A stretch of 64,000 nucleotides of DNA, from contig NZ_JAGJCF010000009.1 of the NCBI RefSeq assembly GCF_017815135.1, positions 1 through 64,000 of the forward strand, in the 5' to 3' direction. The notes under the pieces were generated by a model. That model was not told where the DNA came from. It saw only the letters and a list, made by a program, of their open reading frames with translations, and did no database searches. This DNA comes from Jiella mangrovi (GTDB taxonomy: Bacteria; Pseudomonadota; Alphaproteobacteria; Rhizobiales; Rhizobiaceae). How positions within the stretch are numbered: position 1 is the stretch's first letter; each line of letters starts with the position of its first letter. The position numbers and the translations under genes were made by a program. Positions 36,110 to 45,105 of the stretch are shown here, one piece after another.

Positions 36110-36322
36110 TTCCCGTCTTCGATTTCGCTGCGGTGTTTCTGGCCCGGCCGACCCGCTCGTTAGGCGAAGCAGAGCGGTTGTGTCGCGCCCGCACGGCTGC
36201 ACTGCCTGCTTGCATGGCCGGTTGGAGCAAGCGCTTGTGGTGCCTGGCCTGGTTCGGTAAATGTCTGGCCTGTCTTTGCAATATATGCGGCGGCGACACG
36301 TCCGCCCCGATCGAGCGGTGAT

Positions 36323-39148
36323 ATGCAGCGCAGAGCCCTAGGCATCGTTCTCTTCTGTCTCGTCCTCCTGGCGGCCATCGTCGCCGGCTACTGGGACATG
36401 CTGGACACGGAAAAACTGAGAATCGCCGGGCGCGACGGCTCGAATGGGCAGGTCGCGGGCGAAACCGCCGACGGGTCCGTCGAACCGACGGGGTCTCCCG
36501 ACGCCGGGACGGCGGATGAAGCCGCATCGCCCGCGAGTGAGGCGGCCCCGCAATCCACGGCGAGTGACGTTTCGGCCTCAGGGGATGGCGAGGCGGAGGG
36601 GGCCTCAACGTCCGAGACGCAAGCGTCGGGCGCTTCTTCGCGGCGGGCGGCGGGTTCAGACGATCCGTCGGCAGGCGACCGGATCGCTTCGGGCAAGTCG
36701 GACCGACAGGCGGCGTCCGGCGCAGCCGCTTCGGCGCCGGACGATGCTCCGCCGGCGGCCGAGCGGTCGGCAATGTCCGACACGCCCGAGGCCAATGGCG
36801 CCGCGACCGAGCCGTCCTCCGGGGCGCCGGATGCCGGCGGGCCGGCCAGGAAAGCGGCGGGACCGGCCATATCGCCGGAAACGGACGCGCAACAAGAGCC
36901 GCTGATGGCTGGCAGCAGCGAAGACTCGGCCGCACAAAGCGCGCCGGCCGGTGCGCAGGATCCGGCGGGCGACGAGGTCGGGACCGAGGCGGGTGCGGCG
37001 GCGTCCGTGCCGGGGGCGGCCTCGGGCGGGCAGACCGCAGGGAATGGAGAGAGCGAAGAGCGCTCCCTGGCGCAGTCGGGCGCATCGCCTGAACAGGAGG
37101 CACAGCTTGCCGGCGCGGCGGATGAGGCGCAGACGCTGCCCCAGGCCGCAAGCGGCAAGACCAGAGGACAATCCGAGGGGGACGATCCTGCGGCGCGGGC
37201 AACCGGGGATGCCTCGGTCGCTGCCGTGGAGCCACGCTTCGACGTCCTTCGCGTCGAGCCCGACGGCTCGACCCTCGTTGCCGGCCATAGCGCTCCCAAC
37301 AGCACCGTCACGCTGCGCGACGGCGACAGGGATCTCGGCAGCGACAAGGCGACCCGTGACGGCGATTTCGTCATCGTCCTCGACAAGCCGCTGGAGGCGG
37401 GCGACCATTCCATCCAGATCCACGCCGAGGACGATACGGGCGCTGCCCGTCTTTCGAGCGAAACGGCCGTCGTTTCGGTTCCGCAGGACGGGAAGGCGGG
37501 GGATCTGCTGGCGATGATCGAAAAGCCCGGCGCCCCGTCGCGGCTGATCGATACGCCATCGGCAAGGTCCGCGCCGATGACCGCGGCTGACGACAAATCT
37601 GCGGACGGGGCCTCCGGCGACACTGCGTCCTCCAGTCAGGATCAGGCCCCGGCCGATGCGGCGTCGAAGATCGGGGATCAGGCGGAAGCGCAGGCCGATC
37701 CCGCGACATCCCGGCCCGATTCTACCAACAAAGGTGCGGGCAGCGAACTCTCCGGCGACGACAGTGGCGCCTTTAGCGAGAATCAGGTCGCGAGTGACCC
37801 GTCCGAGGGATCCGAGACCCGAACGTCTTCCGCTGGCAACGCGCGACCGGAAGCGGCCGATGGCGACGCGGGCCGGCAGACGGCAGAGCAGGCGGGCCTT
37901 GCCGAATCCGTGAGATCTTCGAGTGGAGCCGCGCCTGCAGCTCCAAGCCGCGCGCTCCGCGTCGAGGCGGTGGAGATCGATGGTGGCGAGATCTTCGTCG
38001 CAGGCGCAGCCGAGCCGGGCTCTACCGTCCGTGTCTATGTCGACAACGCGCTCTTTGCCACGGGAACCGCAGACCGCAGCGGCCGCTTCGTGGTTTCCAC
38101 CGACCGCGCGCTTGCCGTCGGCGATCATCTCATTCGCGTCGATCAGCTCTCCAGCTCCAGCGATGTCGCCGCCCGTGTCGAAGTGCCGTTCTTTCGCCCG
38201 CAAGGCTCGTCGCTCGCCGCCGTCGCTAAGAACGATGCCGGAAAGCCGGCGCGCGAGGATGGGGAAGGGCAGGCCGACGGCGGACAAGTCGCCGACACGG
38301 ACGCCTCTTCGTCGCCGCCCTCCGCGGACAGGCAGCCCGTGGCGGCTGCACCGAACGGCACAGCCGAACCCTCGCAATTGGCCGGCAACGCCCCGGCGTC
38401 GTCGAAAGAGCCGTCGCAATCCGTTTCCGGCGAAGATGGCGAGCCTGGCGAAGCCACAACCGACCTCGCCGCGCGCTTCGGCAGCGGATCGGCCGGGCCG
38501 GATGCAACGCCGCCCGCCTCCGGGCCGCGTTCTTCGGTCTCGGCCGGCGGCGATGCAGGCGGATCGACATCTGCCGATGAAAGATCTGCGGGCGCGACGG
38601 CGACCAACACCCCGCCGGCCCTCGATCCGCTGGGGAGCCTCGCGCCCGGCGAGGCATCCGGCGGCGATCGGCTCGCGGGTCTCGAGGATGACACGCGCTC
38701 GAAGCGGGGAGAGCGCGTCATGCGCGCGGCGCCCGGCTCGAAGGGGCCGTCGGCAGATGCTGTCGGGGAGACCGGCGCCGGAGGCGGCGAAGCTGACGAT
38801 GGCGCAGGGCAATCCGCTTCCACGGACAAGCCTGCACCGTCACAGGAGATCGGCGATGGGGCCGCGGCGACATCGGCCGACAAGTCCGACCGCATTCCCG
38901 TCCAGCGCCAGCCGGCGCTTTCCGCGTCGAAGACCGCGCGCGTGATCATCCGCAAGGGCGATACGTTGTGGCGGATCTCCCGCGATACCTACGGCCTGGG
39001 GAACCGCTATACCGTGATCTATCTCGCCAATGGCGACCAGATCCGCAATCCCGACCTGATCTATCCGGGTCAGGTGTTCCGGATGCCGGGCGACGATCAG
39101 AAAGGCGGCGAGGCACAATCCGTCCCCGCCGAGACGACCGCCAACTGA
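36323..39148 (+). CDS. Membrane-anchored low-complexity protein with two Ig-like repeats and a C-terminal LysM domain
   Basis: A 941-residue protein. Residues 5-23 form a single N-terminal membrane helix (GIVLFCLVLLAAIVAGYWDM). There follow Ala/Ser/Gly/Asp-rich disordered stretches and two related Ig-like modules: about 302-375 (FDVLRVEPDGSTLVAGHSAP) and about 542-615 (VEAVEIDGGEIFVAGAAEPG). A LysM domain lies at about 872-923 (KGDTLWRISRDTYG ... YPGQVFRMPG). It probably spans from inner membrane to cell wall, binding peptidoglycan by LysM. Related LysM proteins with this plan occur in Rhizobiales with no known role. All frames are open here because of base composition; this frame alone gives recognisable domains. 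Confidence 0.85.
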   Translation: MQRRALGIVLFCLVLLAAIVAGYWDMLDTEKLRIAGRDGSNGQVAGETADGSVEPTGSPDAGTADEAASPASEAAPQSTASDVSASGDGEAEGASTSETQASGASSRRAAGSDDPSAGDRIASGKSDRQAASGAAASAPDDAPPAAERSAMSDTPEANGAATEPSSGAPDAGGPARKAAGPAISPETDAQQEPLMAGSSEDSAAQSAPAGAQDPAGDEVGTEAGAAASVPGAASGGQTAGNGESEERSLAQSGASPEQEAQLAGAADEAQTLPQAASGKTRGQSEGDDPAARATGDASVAAVEPRFDVLRVEPDGSTLVAGHSAPNSTVTLRDGDRDLGSDKATRDGDFVIVLDKPLEAGDHSIQIHAEDDTGAARLSSETAVVSVPQDGKAGDLLAMIEKPGAPSRLIDTPSARSAPMTAADDKSADGASGDTASSSQDQAPADAASKIGDQAEAQADPATSRPDSTNKGAGSELSGDDSGAFSENQVASDPSEGSETRTSSAGNARPEAADGDAGRQTAEQAGLAESVRSSSGAAPAAPSRALRVEAVEIDGGEIFVAGAAEPGSTVRVYVDNALFATGTADRSGRFVVSTDRALAVGDHLIRVDQLSSSSDVAARVEVPFFRPQGSSLAAVAKNDAGKPAREDGEGQADGGQVADTDASSSPPSADRQPVAAAPNGTAEPSQLAGNAPASSKEPSQSVSGEDGEPGEATTDLAARFGSGSAGPDATPPASGPRSSVSAGGDAGGSTSADERSAGATATNTPPALDPLGSLAPGEASGGDRLAGLEDDTRSKRGERVMRAAPGSKGPSADAVGETGAGGGEADDGAGQSASTDKPAPSQEIGDGAAATSADKSDRIPVQRQPALSASKTARVIIRKGDTLWRISRDTYGLGNRYTVIYLANGDQIRNPDLIYPGQVFRMPGDDQKGGEAQSVPAETTAN

Positions 39149-39209
39149 CCTTCGCTGCGCTGGGCTGAGGGATTGCGGGACACCGCGCCGCCGCCTCCGG
39201 CCGTCCCTG

Positions 39210-40796
39210 TCAAAATGCCAGGGCGGCCCCATCGGCGCGCGGGTCGCTGGCGCCCTCCAGAACGCCGTCCGGATGGCGGACGACAGCGCCGGCATGCCCT
39301 GCCATGTCGGAAAAGGCGGGGATGATCTCGGTGTCGTGGCCGGCCTCGCGGAGCGCTTCGACGAGGGCGGGATCGAAGCGATCCTCGAGCTTCAGCGTCG
39401 TCGTCTGATCGCCCCATGTCTTGCCGAGCAGCCAGCGCGGCGCCGTCACCGCTTCCTGCAGCCCCATGCCGAAAAGCGCGTAGCGCGAGAAGACCGCCCC
39501 TTGCGTCTGCGGTTGGCCTTCGCCGCCCATCGTGCCATAGGCCATCACCCGGCCGTCCTTGAGGCGTGCGAGCGCCGGGTTCAGCGTGTGGAACGGCCTG
39601 CGACGCGGCCCGATCTGGTTCGGCCCGGGGGCGAGCGAGAAGCCCGCGCCGCGATTTTGGAAGAAGACGCCGGTCTCCGGGCAGGTCAGCCCCGAGCCGA
39701 ATTCCCAAAAGACGCTCTGGATGAAGCTGACCACCGTGCCCTGTTTGTCCGCCGCGCCCATCCAGATCGTGTCGCCGGGCTTTGCCGGATGCGGCCAGGG
39801 CAGGGCCTTGTCGCGATCGATCTTCGCCGCAAGCTCGGCGAGCGTTGCCTCGTTCAGCCATTCCCCGGCCGGCCGGGCCATGAAATCGGGATCGCCGAGA
39901 TCTGCGTTGCGAAGGGTGAAGGCCTGCTTCGTCGCCTCGATCAGCCCGTGAACGTGATCGAAGCTTTCGCCTTGCCGAACACCCAGCCGATCGAAGAGGG
40001 CGAGGATCATCAGCGAGGACACCCCTTGCGTCGGGGGCGCCATGTTGAACAGTCTGCCGGCCGAGATCTCCACCGTCAGCGGTTCGGGGCTTTCGGCCTC
40101 GTAGTGGTAGAAGTCGTCGAGCCGCAAGGGTGAGCCGGCCTGTTCGAGAAACTCAGCATGGGCCTTGGCAATCGGCCCGCGATAATAGGCATCGAGGCCC
40201 TCGTCGGCGAGAATGCGCAGCGTCCTCGCCAAGGCCGGCTGTCTGAGGATCTCGCCGGCCTTCGGCGCCCGCCCCTCGATCAGGAACGTCTCGGCAAAGC
40301 CCGGCACGTCCTTCAGCCCGTCGATCTTCGCCGCCGTCGTGTGCGCCTGATTGCCGGTCACCACCATGCCGTTTTCGGCGTAGGCGATGGCGGCCTTCAG
40401 GAGTTCCGGCAGCGGCAGCCGGCGATGCGGGGGGACGAGGTCGAGCGCCTTTTCCCAGCTCGACACGGCGCCGGGCACGGTCAGTGCCGCATGGGCGCCT
40501 CTGGTGGGCATCGCTTCGCCGTGGCCACGCTCGGCATACCATTGCGGCGTCGCGAGCGCCGCCGCACGGCCGCAGCCGGCGATCGCGACCGGCTCTTCGC
40601 CGGGGCGGTGAACGATCCAGAACCCGTCGCCGCCGATGCCGTTCATGTGCGGATAGGTGACCGCGATCGTGGCGGCCGCCGCGACCATGGCCTCGATCGC
40701 GCTTCCGCCCTTCGAAAGTATCGCCTGACCGGCGAGCGCTGCCGCCGTATGCGGCGCCGAGACGCAGCCATTGAGCCCTTTGGCGCTGTTGAGCAT
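39210..40796 (-). CDS. Gamma-glutamyltransferase family protein
   Basis: A 528-residue Ntn hydrolase precursor of the GGT family. The predicted nucleophile is T343 in GDTIWMGAADKQG, and downstream are FIQSVFWEFGSGL and GFSLAPGPNQIGPRRRPFHT, the substrate-binding blocks; self-cleavage would occur before T343. No signal peptide is evident at this start, so it may be cytoplasmic, as in a subgroup acting on gamma-glutamyl compounds or in amide metabolism rather than glutathione. The ATG at 40796 agrees with the family start; the frame continues 177 bp upstream without similarity. It stands alone. Confidence 0.88.
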   Translation of the reverse strand: MLNSAKGLNGCVSAPHTAAALAGQAILSKGGSAIEAMVAAAATIAVTYPHMNGIGGDGFWIVHRPGEEPVAIAGCGRAAALATPQWYAERGHGEAMPTRGAHAALTVPGAVSSWEKALDLVPPHRRLPLPELLKAAIAYAENGMVVTGNQAHTTAAKIDGLKDVPGFAETFLIEGRAPKAGEILRQPALARTLRILADEGLDAYYRGPIAKAHAEFLEQAGSPLRLDDFYHYEAESPEPLTVEISAGRLFNMAPPTQGVSSLMILALFDRLGVRQGESFDHVHGLIEATKQAFTLRNADLGDPDFMARPAGEWLNEATLAELAAKIDRDKALPWPHPAKPGDTIWMGAADKQGTVVSFIQSVFWEFGSGLTCPETGVFFQNRGAGFSLAPGPNQIGPRRRPFHTLNPALARLKDGRVMAYGTMGGEGQPQTQGAVFSRYALFGMGLQEAVTAPRWLLGKTWGDQTTTLKLEDRFDPALVEALREAGHDTEIIPAFSDMAGHAGAVVRHPDGVLEGASDPRADGAALAF

Positions 40797-41298
40797 GATC
40801 GATCGTCCTTCCCAGTCGGCCCCATTGTCAGCGATAACGCCAAAGCCGGCAAAGGCTATTTCGCCGATCGGGCATCGAATGGGCAACAAGCGCAAGAGGC
40901 CGGCTTGCCCGATGTCACCGGGGCGGTCCGACCAAGGCAAGAAGCGGTCGCATCTGCCTGAACTCTTTCGCATTTGCAGAAAAAACCCTCTCTACGTCCA
41001 CGTTTGGCCATATTGAAAGGCTTAGGAGACGGACGGGCTGATATCTTCCGGCAGGTGGTTTGCACATCCTCGAACGCGATTCGAGGTGTCGACGATCTGG
41101 TTCGCGGCCACCGTTCGAGGGGATTCGTTCGGCTGCAGCGGAACTGTGGCGCGAGAAGAACCACACGGTACCGGCAGGGGCAGCGTCCGCCGCAAGGCAT
41201 GCCCAGCGATCTTGGTGGCAGCTTATTGAATGGCATTTGCCTTGCGCAGGCCTCGCACAGGCTTCGAAGGCGATCTTATCTCGAAAACGGGGGCAGGT
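40797..41298. other. 502-bp divergent intergenic region
   Basis: This gap separates the gamma-glutamyltransferase gene from the L,D-transpeptidase gene. A perfect 7-bp stem (CCTCGAA / TTCGAGG, 41068-41086, loop of five) is the only clear structure. An AAAAAACCC tract at about 40980-40988 is the only A-rich spot. Frames crossing it do not resemble proteins. Confidence 0.5.
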
Positions 41299-42642
41299 AT
41301 GACGAAAGCGACCGATCGAAAGAGCCAGGCGGCGACGCGCCGGCAGTTCCTTCTGGGCGCCGCCGCCGCAGGCGCGGGTCTCGCGCCGGGCGCAGCCTTC
41401 GCCCAGAACGCTCTGTCGGAAATCTTGAACGCGCCGAGCCGCGGCAACTGGGACGACCAGTTCGATACGCGCGGCTCCAGCGTCCGGCAGGTGGCGTCGA
41501 ACACGCCGATCTTCTCGAACGAGACGCTGAGATCGACGCAGAGCGCGGTCGGCATCTATCAGGGTATCGCGGCCTCCGGCGGCTGGCCGCAGGTGCCGCA
41601 GAGCGAAGTGCTGCGGATCGGCTCGCAGTCGTCGGCCGTTCCCCTCCTGCGGCAGCGCCTCGCGATCGCCGGCGATCTTTCGACGTCGATCGGCGACTCG
41701 GCGGTGTTCGATTCCTACGTCGATGCCGCGGTCAAGCGTTTCCAGGCCCGCCACGGCCTGCCGGCCGACGGCGTCGTGGCCGACCATACCTACAAGGCGA
41801 TGAACGTTCCCGCGCAGCTTCGCCTCAACCAGCTGATTACCAATGTGAGCCGGCTGCAGGAAATGGTCAGCAAGGATCTCGGCGGCCGCTTCGTGATGGT
41901 CAACATTCCCGCCGCCTCTGTGGAGGCGGTCGAGAACGGCCGGGTGGTCCAGCGCCATACGGCGATCGTCGGCAAGATCGATCGGCAGTCGCCGATTCTG
42001 GAATCGAAGATCACCAACCTCAATCTCAATCCCTACTGGCACGCGCCGGCCTCGATCGTCCGCAAGGACATCATTCCGCTGATGCGCAAGAACCCGCAAT
42101 ATCTCGCGGAATCGAACATCCACATCTATGACGGTCAGGGCAACGAGATCCCGCCCGAGACGATCGACTGGAACACCGACGAGGCGGTCAAGTATCTGTT
42201 CCGTCAGGACCCGGGCAAGAACAACGCCATGGCCTCGGTGAAGATCAACTTCCCCAACCCGTACGCCGTCTACATGCACGACACGCCCCAGCAGGGCCTC
42301 TTCTCGAACCTGATGCGCTTCGATTCCTCCGGCTGCGTTCGCGTCCAGAACGTTCGCGACCTCATCGTCTGGCTCGCCCGCGACGAGCCGGGCTGGGACC
42401 GCCAGCATATCGAGCAGGTGATCGCCTCGCGCCAGCGCCAGGACATCGACCTTTCAAATCCCGTCCCGGTCTTCTTCACCTATATCAGCGCCTGGGCGAC
42501 CGATCCGAACGTCGTGCAGTTCCGCGACGACATCTATCACCGCGATGGCTCCGAGCAGTTGGCGATGAGCGAACTTCAGGCCGAGCCCTATCAGGGCGGC
42601 CAGCAGAACCCCTATGCGCAGGGCGACGACATCGTCCGCTGA
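41299..42642 (+). CDS. Murein L,D-transpeptidase (YkuD/YcbB-like), Tat-exported
   Basis: A 447-residue enzyme that would form 3-3 crosslinks or attach partners to peptidoglycan in the periplasm. The signal is twin-arginine (TRRQFLLGAAAAG, Arg14-Arg15). A peptidoglycan-binding domain lies at about 105-170 (FQARHGLPADGVV), and the YkuD domain runs from about 195 with His327 in YMHDTP and catalytic Cys346 in DSSGCVRV. A tail after residue 420 is Gln/Tyr-rich. The ATG at 41299 follows GGGGGCAGGT and puts the Tat motif close to the N-terminus, better than the longer frame from 41230. A terminator follows. Confidence 0.92.
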   Translation: MTKATDRKSQAATRRQFLLGAAAAGAGLAPGAAFAQNALSEILNAPSRGNWDDQFDTRGSSVRQVASNTPIFSNETLRSTQSAVGIYQGIAASGGWPQVPQSEVLRIGSQSSAVPLLRQRLAIAGDLSTSIGDSAVFDSYVDAAVKRFQARHGLPADGVVADHTYKAMNVPAQLRLNQLITNVSRLQEMVSKDLGGRFVMVNIPAASVEAVENGRVVQRHTAIVGKIDRQSPILESKITNLNLNPYWHAPASIVRKDIIPLMRKNPQYLAESNIHIYDGQGNEIPPETIDWNTDEAVKYLFRQDPGKNNAMASVKINFPNPYAVYMHDTPQQGLFSNLMRFDSSGCVRVQNVRDLIVWLARDEPGWDRQHIEQVIASRQRQDIDLSNPVPVFFTYISAWATDPNVVQFRDDIYHRDGSEQLAMSELQAEPYQGGQQNPYAQGDDIVR

Positions 42643-42677
42643 GCGGGCGTCGGTTCCCTTCGACGGATAGGACTTCC

Positions 42678-42709
42678 AAAGGCGTTCGCGGGGCACTGCG
42701 GGCGCCTTT
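42678..42709 (+). terminator. Likely rho-independent terminator of the L,D-transpeptidase gene
   Basis: Arms AAAGGCG (42678-42684) and CGCCTTT (42703-42709) pair around an 18-base loop, 35 bases after the stop, ending in a short T run (CTTTCTCGT). It may work in both directions. Confidence 0.55.
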
Positions 42710-42988
42710 CTCGTGTGCTGTCAAACGTCGCGAGAGGCGGCGGTCCCGGCTCGATATACCCAGGCTCATGCGCCTCGAAGCCGTCGACGGACGCGCGTGG
42801 CCTCAATCGGTGCGGGTGCATCGGCTTGTACCATTTATCGGCGAATCATAGGATCGAAAAGAGGGCAGAAGTAGCGGCGTCTCCCAGCCGGCGCATCGCG
42901 GAGGATGAGCCACAGCGGCCGAGGCAACGGCTTTGCCCTCGAGGGAGTGACGGATATGTGGATGATTCCATGGACCGTCGTGCTTAAA

Positions 42989-43078
42989 GTGAAAAGGACC
43001 CGGACGGGCTGGGCGCTCGAAATCCGGGTCCAGTTCTTCACCTAAGCAAAGGAGGCCGGAGTTCGCGCTCCGGTCTCC
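42989..43078 (+). ncRNA. Candidate structured RNA: two strong tandem stem-loops
   Basis: Stem 1 pairs GTGAA plus GGACCCGGA (42989-43004) with TCCGGGTCC plus TTCAC (43023-43041), interrupted by small internal loops. Stem 2 pairs GGAGGCCGGAG (43051-43061) with CTCCGGTCTCC (43068-43078) with one mismatch and a 6-base loop. CGCTCCTTGAATAT follows, without a long T run. The 597-bp gap 42643-43239 has no convincing protein gene. Strand, ends and function are not determined; these could instead be two bidirectional terminators. No known RNA family was recognised. Confidence 0.35.
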
Positions 43079-43136
43079 GCTCCTTGAATATATGCGAATT
43101 CAACTTGAACGGCAAATCGCGCGAGCGGGTGCGTTG

Positions 43137-43243
43137 CTACAGCATCGGCCCAAAAATCGGAATCGATTTTTGGAAAGCACGATGCGGTGATTCAATAGGT
43201 TAGAGCGTCCTTTGTGCGTCCATTCGGACGCACGGCGCTCTAG
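43137..43243. repeat. 107-bp intergenic mosaic element with two nested palindromes (RIME-like)
   Basis: Palindrome one is GCATCG ... CGATGC enclosing CCAAAAATCG-GAAT-CGATTTTTGG (43142-43185). Palindrome two is TAGAGCG ... CGCTCTA enclosing GTGCGTCC ... GGACGCAC (43201-43242). About 15 bp separate them, and the element begins CTAC and ends CTAG. Length and build match what I recall of rhizobial RIME1 elements (about 108 bp, two palindromes). The right end overlaps the stop codon of the Anbu gene. Confidence 0.75.
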
Positions 43244-43971
43244 CGCTGGAAGGGTGGCAGGGCGTCGAAGGCGCTCTTCAGCGAGTCCGACCAGCCGTCC
43301 GAGACCGTCCGGTAATACTCGTCCTTGCCGTCGAAGCGGCGTCGATAGCCTCTGACGTAGCTGTCCAGTTCGTAGAACTGCATGTCGATGGGAAGGCCGA
43401 CCGACAGGTTCGACTTGATGGTCGAATCGAAGGAGACGAGCAGCAGCTTGGCACAGTCTTCCAGCGACATCTCCGGATCGTAGGTCCGGATGATGATCGG
43501 CCGACCATATTTGTGCTCGCCGATCTGGAAGAAGGGATTGTCGCGCCCTGACTCGATGAAATTGCCTTCCGGATAGATCATGAACAGCCGCGGACGCCCG
43601 CCCTTGATCTGGCCGCCGAAGATGAAGGAGGCCGAAAACACCGAATCGGCGCTCTGTCCGCCCTGGGCGTTGCCGGCGATGACTTCCCTGACGGTTTCGC
43701 CGATCAGCTTGGCGGTCTGGAACATCGACGGCTGGGTCAGGATGCTGGGCTGGCGCTCGGCCGGTGCGAGCATGCGCTCGTCGAGCAGCGACACCGTCGC
43801 CTGGGTGGTGGCGAGGTTGCCCGCCGACAGGAGGCACAGGAACCGCTCTCCCGGCACTTCCCAGGTCTTCATCTTCGAGACGACGGAGATGTTGTCGAGC
43901 CCGGCATTCGTCCGTGTGTCGGACATGAATACCAGACCCCGGTCTACCAGAAGTCCCACGCAATAGGTCAT
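43240..43971 (-). CDS. Anbu (ancestral beta subunit) proteasome-type peptidase
   Basis: A 243-residue Ntn hydrolase related to proteasome beta subunits and HslV. It begins MTYCVGLLVDRGLVFMSDTR: Thr2 becomes the N-terminal nucleophile after methionine removal, with D18 and a lysine at K33/K35 completing the site. LLSAGNLATTQATV and the C-terminal YRTVSDGWSDSLKSAF are typical of Anbu rather than HslV. Anbu forms open helical or ring assemblies; its substrates are unclear. It follows, on the same strand, alpha-E and ATP-grasp genes, its usual partners. Its TAG stop lies in the end of the RIME-like repeat. Confidence 0.92.
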   Translation of the reverse strand: MTYCVGLLVDRGLVFMSDTRTNAGLDNISVVSKMKTWEVPGERFLCLLSAGNLATTQATVSLLDERMLAPAERQPSILTQPSMFQTAKLIGETVREVIAGNAQGGQSADSVFSASFIFGGQIKGGRPRLFMIYPEGNFIESGRDNPFFQIGEHKYGRPIIIRTYDPEMSLEDCAKLLLVSFDSTIKSNLSVGLPIDMQFYELDSYVRGYRRRFDGKDEYYRTVSDGWSDSLKSAFDALPPFQR

Positions 43972-44046
43972 TGAAGTCCGTTGCCCCCATAAGGACCGGC
44001 AGAATCGCTGCCTCGACCTGCAGGCCGATCAATCCTCCAAGTTTTG

Positions 44047-44111
44047 GTCCCTGACAACTAGCATGGCCTACTTGCCACAACCTTTTCCAAGCGTGTTGCT
44101 TTGTCAGGGAC
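44047..44111. repeat. 65-bp segment bounded by perfect 11-bp inverted repeats before Anbu
   Basis: GTCCCTGACAA (44047-44057) and TTGTCAGGGAC (44101-44111) are exact inverted copies separated by 43 bp. The segment lies in the 177-bp gap between the alpha-E and Anbu genes, where a transglutaminase gene is usual. It could be a hairpin in the shared mRNA, a terminator/attenuator or a scar. Confidence 0.6.
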
Positions 44112-44148
44112 GCTAAAGGGGACGTCTGGGCGCGCTGGGGCTTTGGCC

Positions 44149-45102
44149 TCAGGCCCCCGGGTAGAACCGGTAGTTCTGGCCGATCTCCTGGGCGAGGCGG
44201 TTGTTGTCGCGGATGAAGACCTCCAGAAACTCGTGCAATCCGCCGTCGATGATCTGCCTTACGCTCGATCCGGACAGGCGCTCGTTGAGCGCGGTCGCGG
44301 TCTCGAAGCAGGTGTGGCGGATCTCGTAGTTGCGGCCGAGATACTTCAGGCTCTCCTCGATCACCGTGTAGCAATAGCCGAGTGAACGGGGCATGCGACG
44401 ATTGAGCATCAGGAAATCGATGATGTTCACCGCGCTGTACTGGCCGTCATACTCCCAGGCATAGGATCGGTGGGCCGAGACCGAGCGCAGGATCGACCGC
44501 CACTGGAAATCGTCGAGCGCCGAGCCGACCTGGCTGTGTTCGGGCAGGAGCAGCCAGTATTTGACGTCGAGGATGCGGGCGGTGTTGTCGGCCCGCTCGA
44601 TGAATGCGCCGAGATTGCAGAAGTCGAAGATCTCGTTCCTCAGCATCGTGGTCTGGAAGGCGCCGCGGATGAGAGCGCCCTGACGTTTCACGAGATCGAT
44701 CACGGCCGGCAGCTCGCGCGCCGTCACCGGGGAGGATAGCCGGCGTTGGACGACGAGCCAGCTCTCGTTCAGCGCTTCCCATACCTCGCGCGTCAGCGCC
44801 GTGCGCACCATCCGCCCGTTGGTGCGGGCGGTTTCCAGCGAGGCGCGCACGCTCGACGGGTTGTCCCGGTCGCGCAGCATGAAGTCGACGACGGTCTCGG
44901 GGTCGTGAGTGTCATATTTGGCGTTGTAGGCCGCCTCGACCCCGGCCGAGACGAGAACGGACTGCCATTCGTCCGGCTCCGAGGACAGGTTGGTCAGGGA
45001 GATGCGCTGGCCGGCATCGAGCAGTCGCGCGGTGTTTTCTGCCCGCTCGATGTAGCGGAACATCCAGAACAGGCCGTTTGCGGTGCGTCCGAGAAGTGCC
45101 AT
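44149..45102 (-). CDS. Alpha-E domain-containing protein (Anbu locus)
   Basis: A 317-residue, mostly helical protein of the alpha-E family. It starts ALLGRTANGLFWMFRYIERA with the second conserved block CNLGAFIERADNTARILDVK (about residues 170-190) and a third, WEYDGQYSAVNIIDFL. The repeated ERAENTAR / ERADNTAR motif is the family signature. Its biochemical role is unknown; comparative work ties it to circularly permuted ATP-grasp proteins in possible peptide synthesis. It begins three bases after the ATP-grasp stop. Confidence 0.92.
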   Translation of the reverse strand: MALLGRTANGLFWMFRYIERAENTARLLDAGQRISLTNLSSEPDEWQSVLVSAGVEAAYNAKYDTHDPETVVDFMLRDRDNPSSVRASLETARTNGRMVRTALTREVWEALNESWLVVQRRLSSPVTARELPAVIDLVKRQGALIRGAFQTTMLRNEIFDFCNLGAFIERADNTARILDVKYWLLLPEHSQVGSALDDFQWRSILRSVSAHRSYAWEYDGQYSAVNIIDFLMLNRRMPRSLGYCYTVIEESLKYLGRNYEIRHTCFETATALNERLSGSSVRQIIDGGLHEFLEVFIRDNNRLAQEIGQNYRFYPGA

Positions 45103-45105
45103 CGA

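Noticed and set aside
36656-38812. A 718-codon antisense frame over the LysM protein gene, and a second one at 36388-37623
   Set aside because: All frames are open here because of extreme base composition; only the forward frame has a membrane helix, Ig-like modules and LysM.
42835-43041. 68-codon minus-strand frame, and 42715-42987 plus-strand frame, in the gap before the Anbu gene
   Set aside because: No ribosome site, no family pattern, and the minus frame runs through the stem of the candidate RNA; treated as chance openings.
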